This document shows, piece after piece, positions 1-9,227 of a DNA stretch of 64,000 nucleotides. A model generated the notes under the pieces. The model did not search any database and was not told the origin of the DNA. It worked only from the letters and a program-made list of their open reading frames with translations. The number at the start of each line of letters is the position of its first letter. The first letter of the stretch is position 1. A program made the translations under genes and the position numbers. Location of the stretch: assembly GCA_020633675.1 (NCBI GenBank), contig JACKDE010000003.1, positions 930,001 through 994,000 of the forward strand, given 5' to 3'. The DNA comes from Deferribacteres bacterium (lineage in GTDB: Bacteria > Zhuqueibacterota > Zhuqueibacteria > Zhuqueibacterales > Geothermadaptataceae).

Positions 1-1094
1 CATCGCGGCTCAACTTGTTCTACAACGCTTTCCAGAACAGCACCGACGGCATCATCATCACCGATGTGCACGGCAGAATTATCGAGGTCAACAGAGCTTT
101 CATCCAGATATTCGGATACAGTTATGAAGAAGTGATCGGCCAAACAACCGCACTCTTGCGCTCCGGCTCGACGACAAATGAATTTTATGCCGGCATGTGG
201 GAGACGATAAAGAAAGTGGGCAGTTGGAAAGGTGAGATTGTCAACCGCAAAAAAAATGGCGAAGAAGTGCCGGTACTTTTGTCAATTACACCAATTTACG
301 AGAATAAAAAAATCGTCGGCTACATGGGCGTCGAAATCGATACGCGCAAACAAAAGGAAATGGAAGAACGTCTGTTGCAGAGTGAGCGTTTCGTGGTGAT
401 AGGGCAAATGGCCTCAAAAGTGGCGCATGAAATCCGCAATCCGTTGTCATCGATATCGCTGAATGCGGAGCTGCTGGAGGATGAAATCGACTCCGCTGAT
501 GAGAATGTTTGTCGCGATGCCAAGCCATTGCTGCAGTCGATCATGAGCGAAGTAGATCGTCTGGCGGTGCTGACGGAGGAATATTTACAATTTTCGCGTC
601 TGCCTCATATGGCTCCCGAAGACGGTGACATCAACAAAGTCATCAGCGAAGTGTTGGATTTTTTCGAAGCGGAAGCGAACTCCATCGGTATTCAAATTGT
701 GACAACTGTCGAAAAGGCTTTGCCGCAATTTCCCTTTGATCCGCAGCAGATTCGCAGGCTGATTTTAAATCTCCTGCGCAATGCCGCAGAAGCCATGCCG
801 GGTGGTGGCGCCATTCACATCCGCCTGCGGCAGGTTAATGAGCAAGTGCAGCTCTCGGTTACCGACTCCGGGCACGGCATTTCCGAGCAACAGCTCAACA
901 AAATTTTCGAACCATTTTACACGACAAAGGATATGGGGACCGGACTCGGGCTGGCGCTGTGCTCACAAATTGTGCAGGAACACGGTGGCCGCATTTGGGC
1001 AGAAAGCCGCGAAAAAGCGGGCGCAACCTTTTATGTCGATTTTCCGATTAAATCGGAATCCACAATCAAAAAAAATGAAAGCGAACAGGTTTAA
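1..1094 (+). CDS. PAS-domain sensor histidine kinase (5' partial), PilS/NtrB type
   Basis: Sensor kinase that would phosphorylate the response regulator encoded 2 bases downstream. The frame is open to the left edge, so the true start and any upstream sensory or membrane part lie outside the window; the first possible start inside is a TTG at 15. Counting from that TTG, a PAS domain fills about residues 1-110, the HisKA H-box is VAHEIRNPLSS with the phospho-accepting His138, and an HATPase_c domain follows with the N-box (LLRNAAEAM), G1 box (DSGHGIS) and G2 box (GTGLGLAL). All residues needed for kinase activity are visible. No membrane segment is seen in the portion present. Pairing with a sigma-54 activator, and position beside a pilus locus, suggest a PilS/PilR role; that is inference. 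Confidence 0.93.
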   Translation, partial: SRLNLFYNAFQNSTDGIIITDVHGRIIEVNRAFIQIFGYSYEEVIGQTTALLRSGSTTNEFYAGMWETIKKVGSWKGEIVNRKKNGEEVPVLLSITPIYENKKIVGYMGVEIDTRKQKEMEERLLQSERFVVIGQMASKVAHEIRNPLSSISLNAELLEDEIDSADENVCRDAKPLLQSIMSEVDRLAVLTEEYLQFSRLPHMAPEDGDINKVISEVLDFFEAEANSIGIQIVTTVEKALPQFPFDPQQIRRLILNLLRNAAEAMPGGGAIHIRLRQVNEQVQLSVTDSGHGISEQQLNKIFEPFYTTKDMGTGLGLALCSQIVQEHGGRIWAESREKAGATFYVDFPIKSESTIKKNESEQV

Positions 1095-1096
1095 AT

Positions 1097-2473
1097 ATGA
1101 GTATTGACAATCAAAACCACGTCATTTTGATCGTGGATGACGAATCGAGCGTTCGTGAGTCGCTGGCCAAGGTATTGCAAAAAGAGAACTTCCAAACGAT
1201 GGTTGCAGAAAATGGCCATGAAGCGGAATCACTGATCACCACTGAAAACGTTTCGCTGGTGTTGTCGGATTTCAGAATGCCGGAAATGAGCGGCCTGGAA
1301 TTGCTGCAACGCATAAAAAAAAGCAACCCGGAAATTGAAGTCGTACTAATCACCGGGCACGGTACCATCGAGCGTGCTGTCGAAGCGATGCGTGAAGGTG
1401 CGTACGATTTTGTCACCAAGCCATTCAAGCGTGCCGATATTCTGCGCATTGTTGTCAAGGCCCTTGAAAAACGCGAATTGACACAGGAAAACAAGTTTCT
1501 GCGGCAGCAGCTTGCCGATGTTGGAAAATTCGACACCAAATTCATCGGCGAAAGCCAGCAGGTCAAAAAAATGCTGGAATTGATCAAGCGGGTTGCACCG
1601 TTGCCATCGACGGTTTTGATCACCGGAGAGAGCGGCACTGGCAAGGAAATCATCGCTCGCACCATTCACACCAACAGTCCGCGTCACAACAAGCGCTTCG
1701 TAGCGGTGAACTGCGGTGCTATCTCCGAGAACCTAATTGAAAGTGAGTTGTTCGGGCACGTCAAAGGCTCGTTCACTGGCGCCATCCGCGACAAAGAAGG
1801 CCTTTTCAAAACCGCTTCCACCGGCACGCTTTTTCTCGATGAAATCAGCACCATTCCGATGAGTTTGCAGGTCAAACTGCTGCGCGCGCTGGAAGAACAT
1901 GAAATCCTGCCGGTCGGCGCCACGCGCCCGATTCCCGTCGAGCCACGCATTATCGCCGCCAGCAACCGCGACTTGCTCAAGGAAGTCGAAGAAGGTCGTT
2001 TTCGTGAGGACTTATATTACAGGCTGAACGTGGTCGGCATCGAAGTCCCTTCACTGCGCGAGCGGCAAAGCGACATCCCGTTGCTGGTTGAACATTTCAT
2101 TCAAAAATTCAATCATGATTTAAAAAAGAATGTCTACGGCGTCAGCACCGAAACGTTAAGCCTTTTCCTGAACTACAAATGGAAAGGCAATGTGCGTGAA
2201 CTCGAAAACGCCATCGAGCGCGCGATGATTCTGTGCGATGGAAACGAAATCTTGCCAGAACACCTGCCCCACAATTTCACACCCAGCCCCTACTCGCCCG
2301 AACTCAAAACCGGCTTAAAAGAGAGCATGATGGAATTCGAACGCACTCAAATTCTCAAAACACTGGAAATGGTCGATCAAGACAAGAAAGCCGCAGCCCA
2401 ACTTTTAGGCTTGAGCCTGTCTTCGTTGTACCGTAAAATGTCCGAGCTCGGCATCGATACATCCGAAAAATAG
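1097..2473 (+). CDS. NtrC/PilR-family sigma-54-dependent response regulator
   Basis: Phosphorylation-controlled activator of sigma-54 RNA polymerase. The receiver domain (about 1-120) has the acidic pair D14/D15, phospho-acceptor D58, T86 and K108, so it looks functional. The AAA+ domain follows with Walker A GESGTGKE at 177-184, the sigma-54-contacting loop as GSFTGA at 224-229 (the second residue is Ser instead of Ala, a tolerated change) and Walker B LFLDEI. A Fis-type helix-turn-helix ends the protein (AAAQLLGLSLSSLYRKM). At 458 residues it has the usual length. The start is 2 bases after the kinase stop, so the pair is co-transcribed. The target is unknown; a candidate sigma-54 site lies upstream of the pilin gene at 21.5 kb. 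Confidence 0.96.
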   Translation: MSIDNQNHVILIVDDESSVRESLAKVLQKENFQTMVAENGHEAESLITTENVSLVLSDFRMPEMSGLELLQRIKKSNPEIEVVLITGHGTIERAVEAMREGAYDFVTKPFKRADILRIVVKALEKRELTQENKFLRQQLADVGKFDTKFIGESQQVKKMLELIKRVAPLPSTVLITGESGTGKEIIARTIHTNSPRHNKRFVAVNCGAISENLIESELFGHVKGSFTGAIRDKEGLFKTASTGTLFLDEISTIPMSLQVKLLRALEEHEILPVGATRPIPVEPRIIAASNRDLLKEVEEGRFREDLYYRLNVVGIEVPSLRERQSDIPLLVEHFIQKFNHDLKKNVYGVSTETLSLFLNYKWKGNVRELENAIERAMILCDGNEILPEHLPHNFTPSPYSPELKTGLKESMMEFERTQILKTLEMVDQDKKAAAQLLGLSLSSLYRKMSELGIDTSEK

Positions 2474-2985
2474 GACTCAGAACGCTGATTTGCATTTCCC
2501 ACTTTCGAGAAAGCACAATTTAAGATTTCCTAATTTTCGGAAAACAGTTGCTTAATTGACAAGTCGCCATACAAACAAAAACCTATAAACTATTTATTTT
2601 CAGTCAATTAAAAAAGAGAGCCTTTTTGACTTCCTTTGGCAAGATTGTTGTGGTGCTGCAAACAATTGCATTGCCGCGAGATTGTGCGCAGAGCAAATCT
2701 TATGAAATTCGCTGCAAACGGGACTTTTTTTGCTGGCTTCGCGTGCTTTCAGAAAGGCTACCGAATTCCGCACGACTTGAAATACATGCTTCGATTGTGC
2801 GGTTTATGCTTCTTTCTTAACGTTAATCGGTCATTTTCTTAAATCGAAAACATTTCAGATGATCATCCATTCCGGTCGTTTCATATTGCTTTCCATGGAA
2901 AACTTTACATCTTGATAATGTGCTCATGATCAATGCGATTTAAGGATAAATTCAGTTGACGCATTAACCATCTCGGGAGGGTGAA
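2474..2985. other. 512-bp intergenic region, no gene supported
   Basis: AT-rich spacer between the response regulator and the cytochrome gene. Short open frames at 2626-2842 have no family likeness and no convincing ribosome site. A weak sigma-54-like sequence (TTGGCAAGATTGTTGTGG at 2636-2653, plus strand) has the -24 GG but GT instead of GC at -12, so it is not called as a promoter. The region must carry the promoter of the cytochrome gene. Confidence 0.5.
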
Positions 2986-3537
2986 ATGAAGTTCCGATCC
3001 ATGTTCCGGTTCGCGCTTGTCGGTACGTTGCTTTTTCTGTTTACAGCCTGTACACCTGGGTCCGATGAATTGCAAATCGACACTTCGAAGCTCAGTAGCG
3101 AAGCTTTGAAGGGCAAAAAAATCTTCGACGACAAAAATTGCAAAAAATGCCACACGCTCGGCAAGAGTATGATGACGGTGGTCAAGCAAGGCAAAGAAGT
3201 TATCATCCCTGACCTGACCAACCCGTTCATCGCTACCGACAGCTCCTACGTAGAAGTCCATTTGAAATACGTTGAAGAAACCGATATGCCACAAATTCGT
3301 CTCTACAGTGACGAAATCCATCAGGTCAGCCGATTTATAGCGGAATTGCATGCCGCAACCCACGGCCAAAAGTATTCTGAAAATGCGGATGCGACTTGTC
3401 CGGTTTGTAGAGCCCCCGTCAATTCGGAGCTTGCAAAAGCGGATGGATTGTGGTTTACGTATTTTGGGGAAACCTACTATTTTGAGTGCGAAGCCTGCAA
3501 AGAGCTGTTTTCGAAACAGCCAGAAGTATTTCGCTAG
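2986..3537 (+). CDS. Cytochrome c lipoprotein with C-terminal YHS-like metal-binding domain
   Basis: Predicted exported lipoprotein of 183 residues. The signal peptide ends in the lipobox LFTAC. One class I heme site CKKCH lies near residues 49-53 and a likely distal methionine in ETDMPQIRL about 50 residues later, so the first two thirds are a small single-heme cytochrome c. The last 50 residues form a different module, with CPVC and CEAC pairs and a WFTYFGETYYFEC stretch resembling YHS/TRASH metal-binding domains. The start is preceded by a strong ribosome site (GGGAGGGTGAA). The fusion suggests a periplasmic electron carrier or sensor coupled to a metal such as copper; this is inference. 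It is a single-gene unit closed by a strong terminator at 3620-3651. Confidence 0.85.
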   Translation: MKFRSMFRFALVGTLLFLFTACTPGSDELQIDTSKLSSEALKGKKIFDDKNCKKCHTLGKSMMTVVKQGKEVIIPDLTNPFIATDSSYVEVHLKYVEETDMPQIRLYSDEIHQVSRFIAELHAATHGQKYSENADATCPVCRAPVNSELAKADGLWFTYFGETYYFECEACKELFSKQPEVFR

Positions 3538-3619
3538 CATGAAATTTTGAAATGGGGATTTGCTGTGGTTTTAACAGGAACCGCTGCAAAAGTTTTTGTT
3601 GGGTGAGGCCGAATTGTGA

Positions 3620-3651
3620 GCCTTCGTTCGATATCGAGCGAAGGCTTTTTT
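3620..3651 (+). terminator. Rho-independent terminator after the cytochrome gene
   Basis: A GC-rich inverted repeat, GCCTTCG ... CGAAGGC with a near-perfect 13-bp arm each side (3620-3645), is followed directly by a run of six T. It lies about 80 bases after the cytochrome stop and just before the convergent mannosidase stop. Confidence 0.85.
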
Positions 3652-3667
3652 ATATGCGAAATTAGCC

Positions 3668-6127
3668 CTATTCGTGATCAAAACTATCGAACAGTGAACG
3701 CACGGTGCATTGCTCACGCAGAGCATCGCCATCGATCGCATTTTTCGGCACAGTAATTCGGCGCATTTTCCCGGCATCGACATCAAAATAATTATCCGAA
3801 AAATTGACATCATACCCGTGCAAATCGAGGCAGACAAACTTGGCGAATTGTTGCGCACTTACCGCGATGTGCCAGTTTTCGCCATCTTCGCCGAACCTCA
3901 ATCGAAGCTGCGGATCGCGCAAGTGCAAATGCTTGTAGGGCACAAAGGCACATGTTGCCTGCCTAATTTCGCCACCGGCATCATCGCGAAAAGTCAATGA
4001 GAGGTAGCGCTCCCGTTTGAGTCTCCCCTCCAGTTTTGCAGAAAAATCGAGCTCGCACAACCAATGTGCGCTCAACGCGGGGACGCTTATCGACAGTTCT
4101 CCTTCGCGAATCACCTCCCCAGCCAATGACAATAAACGCCAGTTGCAAAGCCCTTCCACTGCGACCGGCTTTTCGTTACTGACGCTCAGCCGCGCAGTCG
4201 TACCACTTTCTTCGCATGACAATAAAATCGGATCGAACATGCGGCGTGCAGCGTAGTGCAGCGCTTTCCAGCGACCAAAACAATCCACACTTGACCACGA
4301 AGCCACTGGCCAATTGTCGTTGTACTGCCAGTAAATTGCGCCCATGCAGCGACCGCGATTGCGGCGCAAATGCTCGACACCGTAACGGATTGCCTCAGCC
4401 TGACTGAGTTGCGAAATGTACAACAGCGACTCAAAATTTTTCGGATAGCGAAAGTAATGTGAAATATAGGTCAAAATCTTGCCATTGCCGCCGACACAGC
4501 GTTGGTGGTCTTCCATCACCGTGCTAAAAATGTTGCGATCTTCCGGCTCGGCAAACGACGCAATCGTTTTGAATGAGGGGAACGACTCAAAGCCAAATTC
4601 GGAGAGAAATCGAAAGTGATAATTTCGATAATCGGTAAAAGGTTTATTGCCGTGCCACACTTCCCAGTAATGCACATCCCCTCGCTCCGGTGCATTGGGT
4701 CTATCAAATCCACCGCCAGATGACGGCGAGGCCGGCCAGTAGGCGATCTGTGGGCAAATCTGCTGCACGATTTCAGGAAACAACTGTTCGTATTGCTTTC
4801 GGTACTCACTGCGCATTTGGGCCGTTTTTTCAAAATCCCAGGCATCGAACGCCCACTCCATTTCATTGTTGCCGCAAATCAGGCCCAGACTGGCGTGGTG
4901 GCGAATGCGCTCGAGGACATTGATGGTCTCATTTTTGATGTTTTCATAAAAAGCCGGATTGTCGATATCATACAAGCCACAGGCATACATCAAATCTTGC
5001 CATACAACGATGCCGCATTGGTCACAAAAATCGAAAAAGCAGTCCGGTGGGTAGATGCCGCCCCCCCAAATGCGCAGGCAGTTGAAGTTGGCTGCAACCG
5101 CATCATCCACCAGCGTCTGCCAGACTGTATCATCCGCGCGGGTCAGGTAAACATCCGGCGGTACCAGGTTGGCGCCACAGGCAAAAAAGGCGACGCCGTT
5201 GCAACTCAACTGGAAACTCTCACCCCACTCGTCCAGCTCCCGCTGCAACTCAAGCGTTCGCAGTCCAACATGAAAATGGCGCTGATCCGCGATCTGGCCA
5301 TCACAACGAGCACTGACCTCGATACGATAAAGCGGCTGCTCGCCCAATCCGCGCGGCCACCACAGTTGTGGCGCTGGTACTTCAAATCGCGCCTGCCCTT
5401 CCCCATCCAACTTAATGAAGTGAGAATCGCCGTCCGGGCATGTCACCGAGACGGTTATCTCGTATTCAGCAGGGCTCCATCTCTCCACTTCAGCGCTGAA
5501 ATCGAGCCAAACATCTCCGTCGTCATGTTTTTGTGCAACGCGGAAATCCTTGATGCGCAAACCGGGATAGGCCCGCAACCGGATTGGCTGCCAGATACCG
5601 ACGTCGGGGATAACCGGTCCCCAATCCCAACCAAAACTGCAGTGATTCTTGCGCAAATGCACTGCACCATCGAGGCTGTTGCCATCGTTCCAAAGGGGAC
5701 GTTTTTTGTTGCGGCTGGCAATTTCTGCGACGGCATTGCCGAAATGAATGGCGATATCATTTTTGCCAGCCCGCACATATTTGCGCACATCGAAACGCCA
5801 GCGCACAAACATATTCTCCACCTTGGCTACCGTTTGGCCGTTAATGCGGATTTCAGCGAGCGTATCCAGGCCATCGGCTTCGAGAAAAATGCCATTCTCA
5901 GCCTGCAAGAATGCATCGCTGACCTGGAATTCGCGGCGAAACACAAAGGCGCGGTTGGCCAAGTCCAGGCAGGCACGGTTGTTCTCGCGATAGAAAACAC
6001 CCTTTTCGCCGAAATACCCGGCTTGTTCAAGCGCATACATAACCGTGCCCGGCACTTTCGTGTCAAGTGCAATTGCACCATCTTCCGAAGTGACCTGCCA
6101 ACAGCCGTTCAGGTCTATTGTTTGCAT
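3668..6127 (-). CDS. Beta-mannosidase, glycoside hydrolase family 2
   Basis: Retaining exo-beta-mannosidase, releasing mannose from the non-reducing ends of manno-oligosaccharides. The 819-residue protein has the GH2 order: a jelly-roll sugar-binding domain (about 1-180, with GWDWGP near 166), an immunoglobulin-like domain, then the TIM barrel. The catalytic acid/base is E422 in CGNNEMEW and the nucleophile E510 in FLSEFGFESFP, both typical of the mannosidase branch. No clear signal peptide is visible, so it probably acts in the cytoplasm on imported oligosaccharides. It is a single-gene unit, convergent with the cytochrome gene and followed by no other minus-strand gene. The promoter must lie in 6128-6349. 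Confidence 0.95.
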   Translation of the reverse strand: MQTIDLNGCWQVTSEDGAIALDTKVPGTVMYALEQAGYFGEKGVFYRENNRACLDLANRAFVFRREFQVSDAFLQAENGIFLEADGLDTLAEIRINGQTVAKVENMFVRWRFDVRKYVRAGKNDIAIHFGNAVAEIASRNKKRPLWNDGNSLDGAVHLRKNHCSFGWDWGPVIPDVGIWQPIRLRAYPGLRIKDFRVAQKHDDGDVWLDFSAEVERWSPAEYEITVSVTCPDGDSHFIKLDGEGQARFEVPAPQLWWPRGLGEQPLYRIEVSARCDGQIADQRHFHVGLRTLELQRELDEWGESFQLSCNGVAFFACGANLVPPDVYLTRADDTVWQTLVDDAVAANFNCLRIWGGGIYPPDCFFDFCDQCGIVVWQDLMYACGLYDIDNPAFYENIKNETINVLERIRHHASLGLICGNNEMEWAFDAWDFEKTAQMRSEYRKQYEQLFPEIVQQICPQIAYWPASPSSGGGFDRPNAPERGDVHYWEVWHGNKPFTDYRNYHFRFLSEFGFESFPSFKTIASFAEPEDRNIFSTVMEDHQRCVGGNGKILTYISHYFRYPKNFESLLYISQLSQAEAIRYGVEHLRRNRGRCMGAIYWQYNDNWPVASWSSVDCFGRWKALHYAARRMFDPILLSCEESGTTARLSVSNEKPVAVEGLCNWRLLSLAGEVIREGELSISVPALSAHWLCELDFSAKLEGRLKRERYLSLTFRDDAGGEIRQATCAFVPYKHLHLRDPQLRLRFGEDGENWHIAVSAQQFAKFVCLDLHGYDVNFSDNYFDVDAGKMRRITVPKNAIDGDALREQCTVRSLFDSFDHE

Positions 6128-6349
6128 CAGGCTCCTTTTTGTATCGAATTCACGAAAATCTGAACTCCAAGATATTGTACAAACGTAAATTACAAATGTG
6201 GATTAAAACATCAAGGCGCATTTGGCTAATGTAAAAAGCTATTGGTGGAATCAAGCGAAAAGAAAAAGTTGGAATAACGAGCGGCACTGATCTTTATGTG
6301 GGTAAGGGTAGCAGAGAGATAGAAGAGTTCCCCATCCTATCAGGCACAA
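6128..6349. other. Intergenic region upstream of the mannosidase gene
   Basis: AT-rich spacer between the mannosidase start and the terminator of the WD40 gene. It should hold the mannosidase promoter on the minus strand. No operator or gene could be recognised. Confidence 0.4.
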
Positions 6350-6388
6350 ACACAAAAGGGAATCGTTCTTGATTCCCTTTTGCTGTGT
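6350..6388 (-). terminator. Rho-independent terminator after the WD40 gene
   Basis: Perfect stem AAAAGGGAATC (6354-6364) and GATTCCCTTTT (6371-6381) with a 6-base loop; A- and T-runs on both sides make it potentially bidirectional. It closes the pilus-locus transcript. The same GGGAATC/GATTCCC stem forms the terminator at 47232-47262. Confidence 0.85.
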
Positions 6389-6439
6389 AAAACGAACGGA
6401 ACGTGCGCAGGCGGGTGCCCACCATGTCCGGCCGTCTTC

Positions 6440-9190
6440 CTAAATCGATAACGAGTGTTTGTAACACAGTTTGATACCAGCCAGCTTGGCGATCACACCA
6501 ACAGGCTTGCCGCAAACGTAGCATTTGCCTTCGCGAATGCGCTGTTCGAAAACTTGTTGCCGGTCAGTTCCATTGAGTTCATCGTCATGCTCCAAAATAA
6601 TCTCTTCAAAATCGGTTTTGGTTTCTTCTTCAGCTTCGGGTTCGTCATGACTCGGTTCCTCAGCAACGTACGTTTCGACTTCAACTTCCTGTTTCGGCGC
6701 GGCAACATGTTCCCACATCGGTGGTATCTCTGCAACTGGCTCGTGGCCAGTCCCATCTTCAATGACTTCATGGTAAACTTCGGATTCTTCCTGCTCCACC
6801 GTTGTGTTCGTATCCGTATCTGCTGAATCTTTGTACTGTCGAATCAAATCTTCCGTAAACATTGTGGTCTCGGTCGATGGATTCGCGGACGCTTCCGATT
6901 GCGGACTGGACGTTGTTTCAGCGTTTACCCACTCGCGCGAGGGGGCTGTATCGAATCCGTTTTCCTGCTCAGAATGACCATTTTTCTTGATCATCCGGCC
7001 CCAGAATTTCAGGCTGCCGGTTTCATCACCGGTGACGAAGTAGGTGCCATCGGGGCTGAAAGCATTGCAAGTCAGGTTGCCAGCGATGACGTGCATGAGC
7101 CTGCCATCGTGCACACTCCACAGCTTCATGCTGCGATCCTGATAATCGCTACTGGCGAGAATGGTGCCGTCCGGGCTGAAACGCACTGCCGAAATGCCTG
7201 GCGAAAAAGGCTTCAAATTCTGGATCAGTTTGCCATCTTCAATGTCCCACAATTGCAGCGCTTTGCCGTAATTGATGGTCACCAGACTTTTGCAATCCGG
7301 GCTGAGGGACAACCAGCTAATCGCTCCCTGACGCGGTGGCAATTCATGCAGGATGTCGCCACTCCCGAGATCATAGAACTTTACACTGCCATCATTCAAG
7401 CCGGTGATCAATGCGGAATCATCCGGACTGAATGTGATTGAATTTGACAAGCCGGAGCAACCATAAAACGTGTGAACCCGTTCGCCAAGCTTGATGTGCC
7501 AAAGCACTGTGGTATTATCGGGACTGCCGGTTGCGAGAAATTTGCCGTTATTGCTAAACGACAGCGTATCGACGCTGCTCTTGTGGCCCGTGAGCGTGTG
7601 TATCAGCGAAAAATCATCCATGTTCCAAATCTTTACTTGCCGGTCGTAAAAGCCGGCAGCAAGCAAAGAGTCATCCGGACTGAATGCAATGCAATGCACC
7701 GGCGAACCCAGATTGACGAATTCTTTGATCAGCGTGCCTTCCTCAACATTCCACAAGCGAACGCCACCAGCCTTGTCCGCGCTTACCATGGCACGGCCAT
7801 CATGGCTGAATATGATTTTGGTGATCGCCTCCTCGTGTCCACGCAGGGTAAATGCCTGCTGATTCTCCGGCAAACGCCAGATGTTGATCGTTTTGTCAGC
7901 ACCGCCGCTCGCCAGAAAAACCTGATTCGGACTGAAAGCCATGCAGTTGATGCGACCAACATGTGCCGAGAGTGTGTGCAGCGCAAACCTATGCACCAGC
8001 AGCGACTGAAAAATGTCGTCCACTTCCTGCAGCAAATGCATGGCATCGCGATAATCAAAATAGCTGCCTTTTGCCAGCGAAGTGCGCACTTCCTGCAGCA
8101 ATTGCTTCATTTCGTTTTTGGCGCTTTTTGCTTCGAGAGTTGGATAATGCCAATCCGTCAAAAAGGTGATGCAGCGATCGAGCTTATCCTTTAATTTGTA
8201 CTCATTCTTTTTGCGAAGCTTCTCAAAAAGGTTGACGATTTCTTTGCGGACTTCGCGGAAATCCTGATCCTGTTGGGCTTTTTCGCTATAGCCGTCATCG
8301 ATTTCGATTGCTTTTTCGAGGCTTTGAATAGAGGTTTTGCCATCGCCGATCAGCGCGGCAAACTTCGCCCGATGGTAATGGCTCTCGGAAAGCTCCGGAT
8401 ACACTTCACAGGAGTCGGTCGCCAGGTCGTAGGCTTCCTTGATGAGTTGCTGTGCGCGCGTACCGTCACCCGTTTCGATCTGCTTGTTGATTTGGGCATA
8501 GCAAGCGATGGCCGCATGCAGCAGCGCTTCGCCCTCATAGCGGCGGGCCTCTTCAATTTTGGCGCTCGACGCTTTGGCATAGCGCGCCGAAGCACGTAAA
8601 TGCAGATCTGCTTTGTCCAAATCGATGATATTGCAGTCGCTGTTCACGCCGTATAAATACAGTTTGCCGATCATCAACTGCGTCAGAAAATTGGTTTCAT
8701 CCTTGCTTGCGGAATCGAGAAACGCATCCAGTGCTTTGTCGAACAGGCCTTTTGCAAGCCGGTCGCAGCCGATGCGGAACAGCTCACGCGCCTGCGTAAT
8801 GAGCGGATTTTCAAGTGTGGTGTGGATCGACTCGAGCTTTCGCAGCATGTTCATGGTGGTTTGGTTCTGCAATTTCATTTGCTCCAATACCAGCGCGAAA
8901 TGGTAATCGAAGCTCGACCGCAGCTCTTCAATCGAGCCCTGGGTGTCACGGATAGCGCTTTCCAGCGTGCCGAAGCCCTTTTCCAGCGTGTTTCTGACCG
9001 AATTCATCCCCGACCCGAAGCGCTTGACCAACGCCCGGCGACTGGCAACGATTTCGCGCGTCTGCCGGGTGATCGCCCTTCGTTCCGCCAAACTGGTGCT
9101 GCGAATCTCATCTTTAATCACGCCATTTGGGGAAGAATCTTTTAGATATTCTTCCCAACTCGTCTCTGCGCCGACATAATAATTAGACAT
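6440..9190 (-). CDS. Large WD40-repeat protein with helical N-terminus and C-terminal zinc motif
   Basis: No specific function recognised. The 916-residue protein has a charged helical N-terminal part (about 1-130), a TPR-like helical region (about 130-380), then roughly eight WD40 blades (about 400-720; for example ASGGADKTINIWRL and LATGSPDNTTVLWHI) forming a propeller. A long acidic low-complexity stretch follows, and a terminal CYVCGKP ... CYKHSL motif may bind zinc. There is no signal peptide or membrane segment, so it should be cytoplasmic. A good ribosome site (AGGAGCGATC) precedes the ATG. It is the last gene of the pilus-like locus, 37 bases after the secretin stop, and is followed by the terminator at 6350-6388. 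A scaffold or regulatory role for the machine is inferred from position only. Confidence 0.9.
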   Translation of the reverse strand: MSNYYVGAETSWEEYLKDSSPNGVIKDEIRSTSLAERRAITRQTREIVASRRALVKRFGSGMNSVRNTLEKGFGTLESAIRDTQGSIEELRSSFDYHFALVLEQMKLQNQTTMNMLRKLESIHTTLENPLITQARELFRIGCDRLAKGLFDKALDAFLDSASKDETNFLTQLMIGKLYLYGVNSDCNIIDLDKADLHLRASARYAKASSAKIEEARRYEGEALLHAAIACYAQINKQIETGDGTRAQQLIKEAYDLATDSCEVYPELSESHYHRAKFAALIGDGKTSIQSLEKAIEIDDGYSEKAQQDQDFREVRKEIVNLFEKLRKKNEYKLKDKLDRCITFLTDWHYPTLEAKSAKNEMKQLLQEVRTSLAKGSYFDYRDAMHLLQEVDDIFQSLLVHRFALHTLSAHVGRINCMAFSPNQVFLASGGADKTINIWRLPENQQAFTLRGHEEAITKIIFSHDGRAMVSADKAGGVRLWNVEEGTLIKEFVNLGSPVHCIAFSPDDSLLAAGFYDRQVKIWNMDDFSLIHTLTGHKSSVDTLSFSNNGKFLATGSPDNTTVLWHIKLGERVHTFYGCSGLSNSITFSPDDSALITGLNDGSVKFYDLGSGDILHELPPRQGAISWLSLSPDCKSLVTINYGKALQLWDIEDGKLIQNLKPFSPGISAVRFSPDGTILASSDYQDRSMKLWSVHDGRLMHVIAGNLTCNAFSPDGTYFVTGDETGSLKFWGRMIKKNGHSEQENGFDTAPSREWVNAETTSSPQSEASANPSTETTMFTEDLIRQYKDSADTDTNTTVEQEESEVYHEVIEDGTGHEPVAEIPPMWEHVAAPKQEVEVETYVAEEPSHDEPEAEEETKTDFEEIILEHDDELNGTDRQQVFEQRIREGKCYVCGKPVGVIAKLAGIKLCYKHSLSI

Positions 9191-9227
9191 GATCGCTCCT
9201 TGGATTTATTCATTTATTTGTTGTTTG

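Noticed and set aside
2636..2653. Second sigma-54 promoter before the cytochrome gene
   Set aside because: GT instead of GC at -12, and 330 bases from the start; too weak to call.
4793..6163. 456-residue plus-strand frame antisense to the mannosidase
   Set aside because: Mirror of a strong GH2 coding sequence, with no domain and no ribosome site; caused by the GC-biased codon pattern.
7472..8194. 240-residue plus-strand frame antisense to the WD40 gene
   Set aside because: Shadow of the WD40 repeats; periodic pattern follows the repeats of the true gene.
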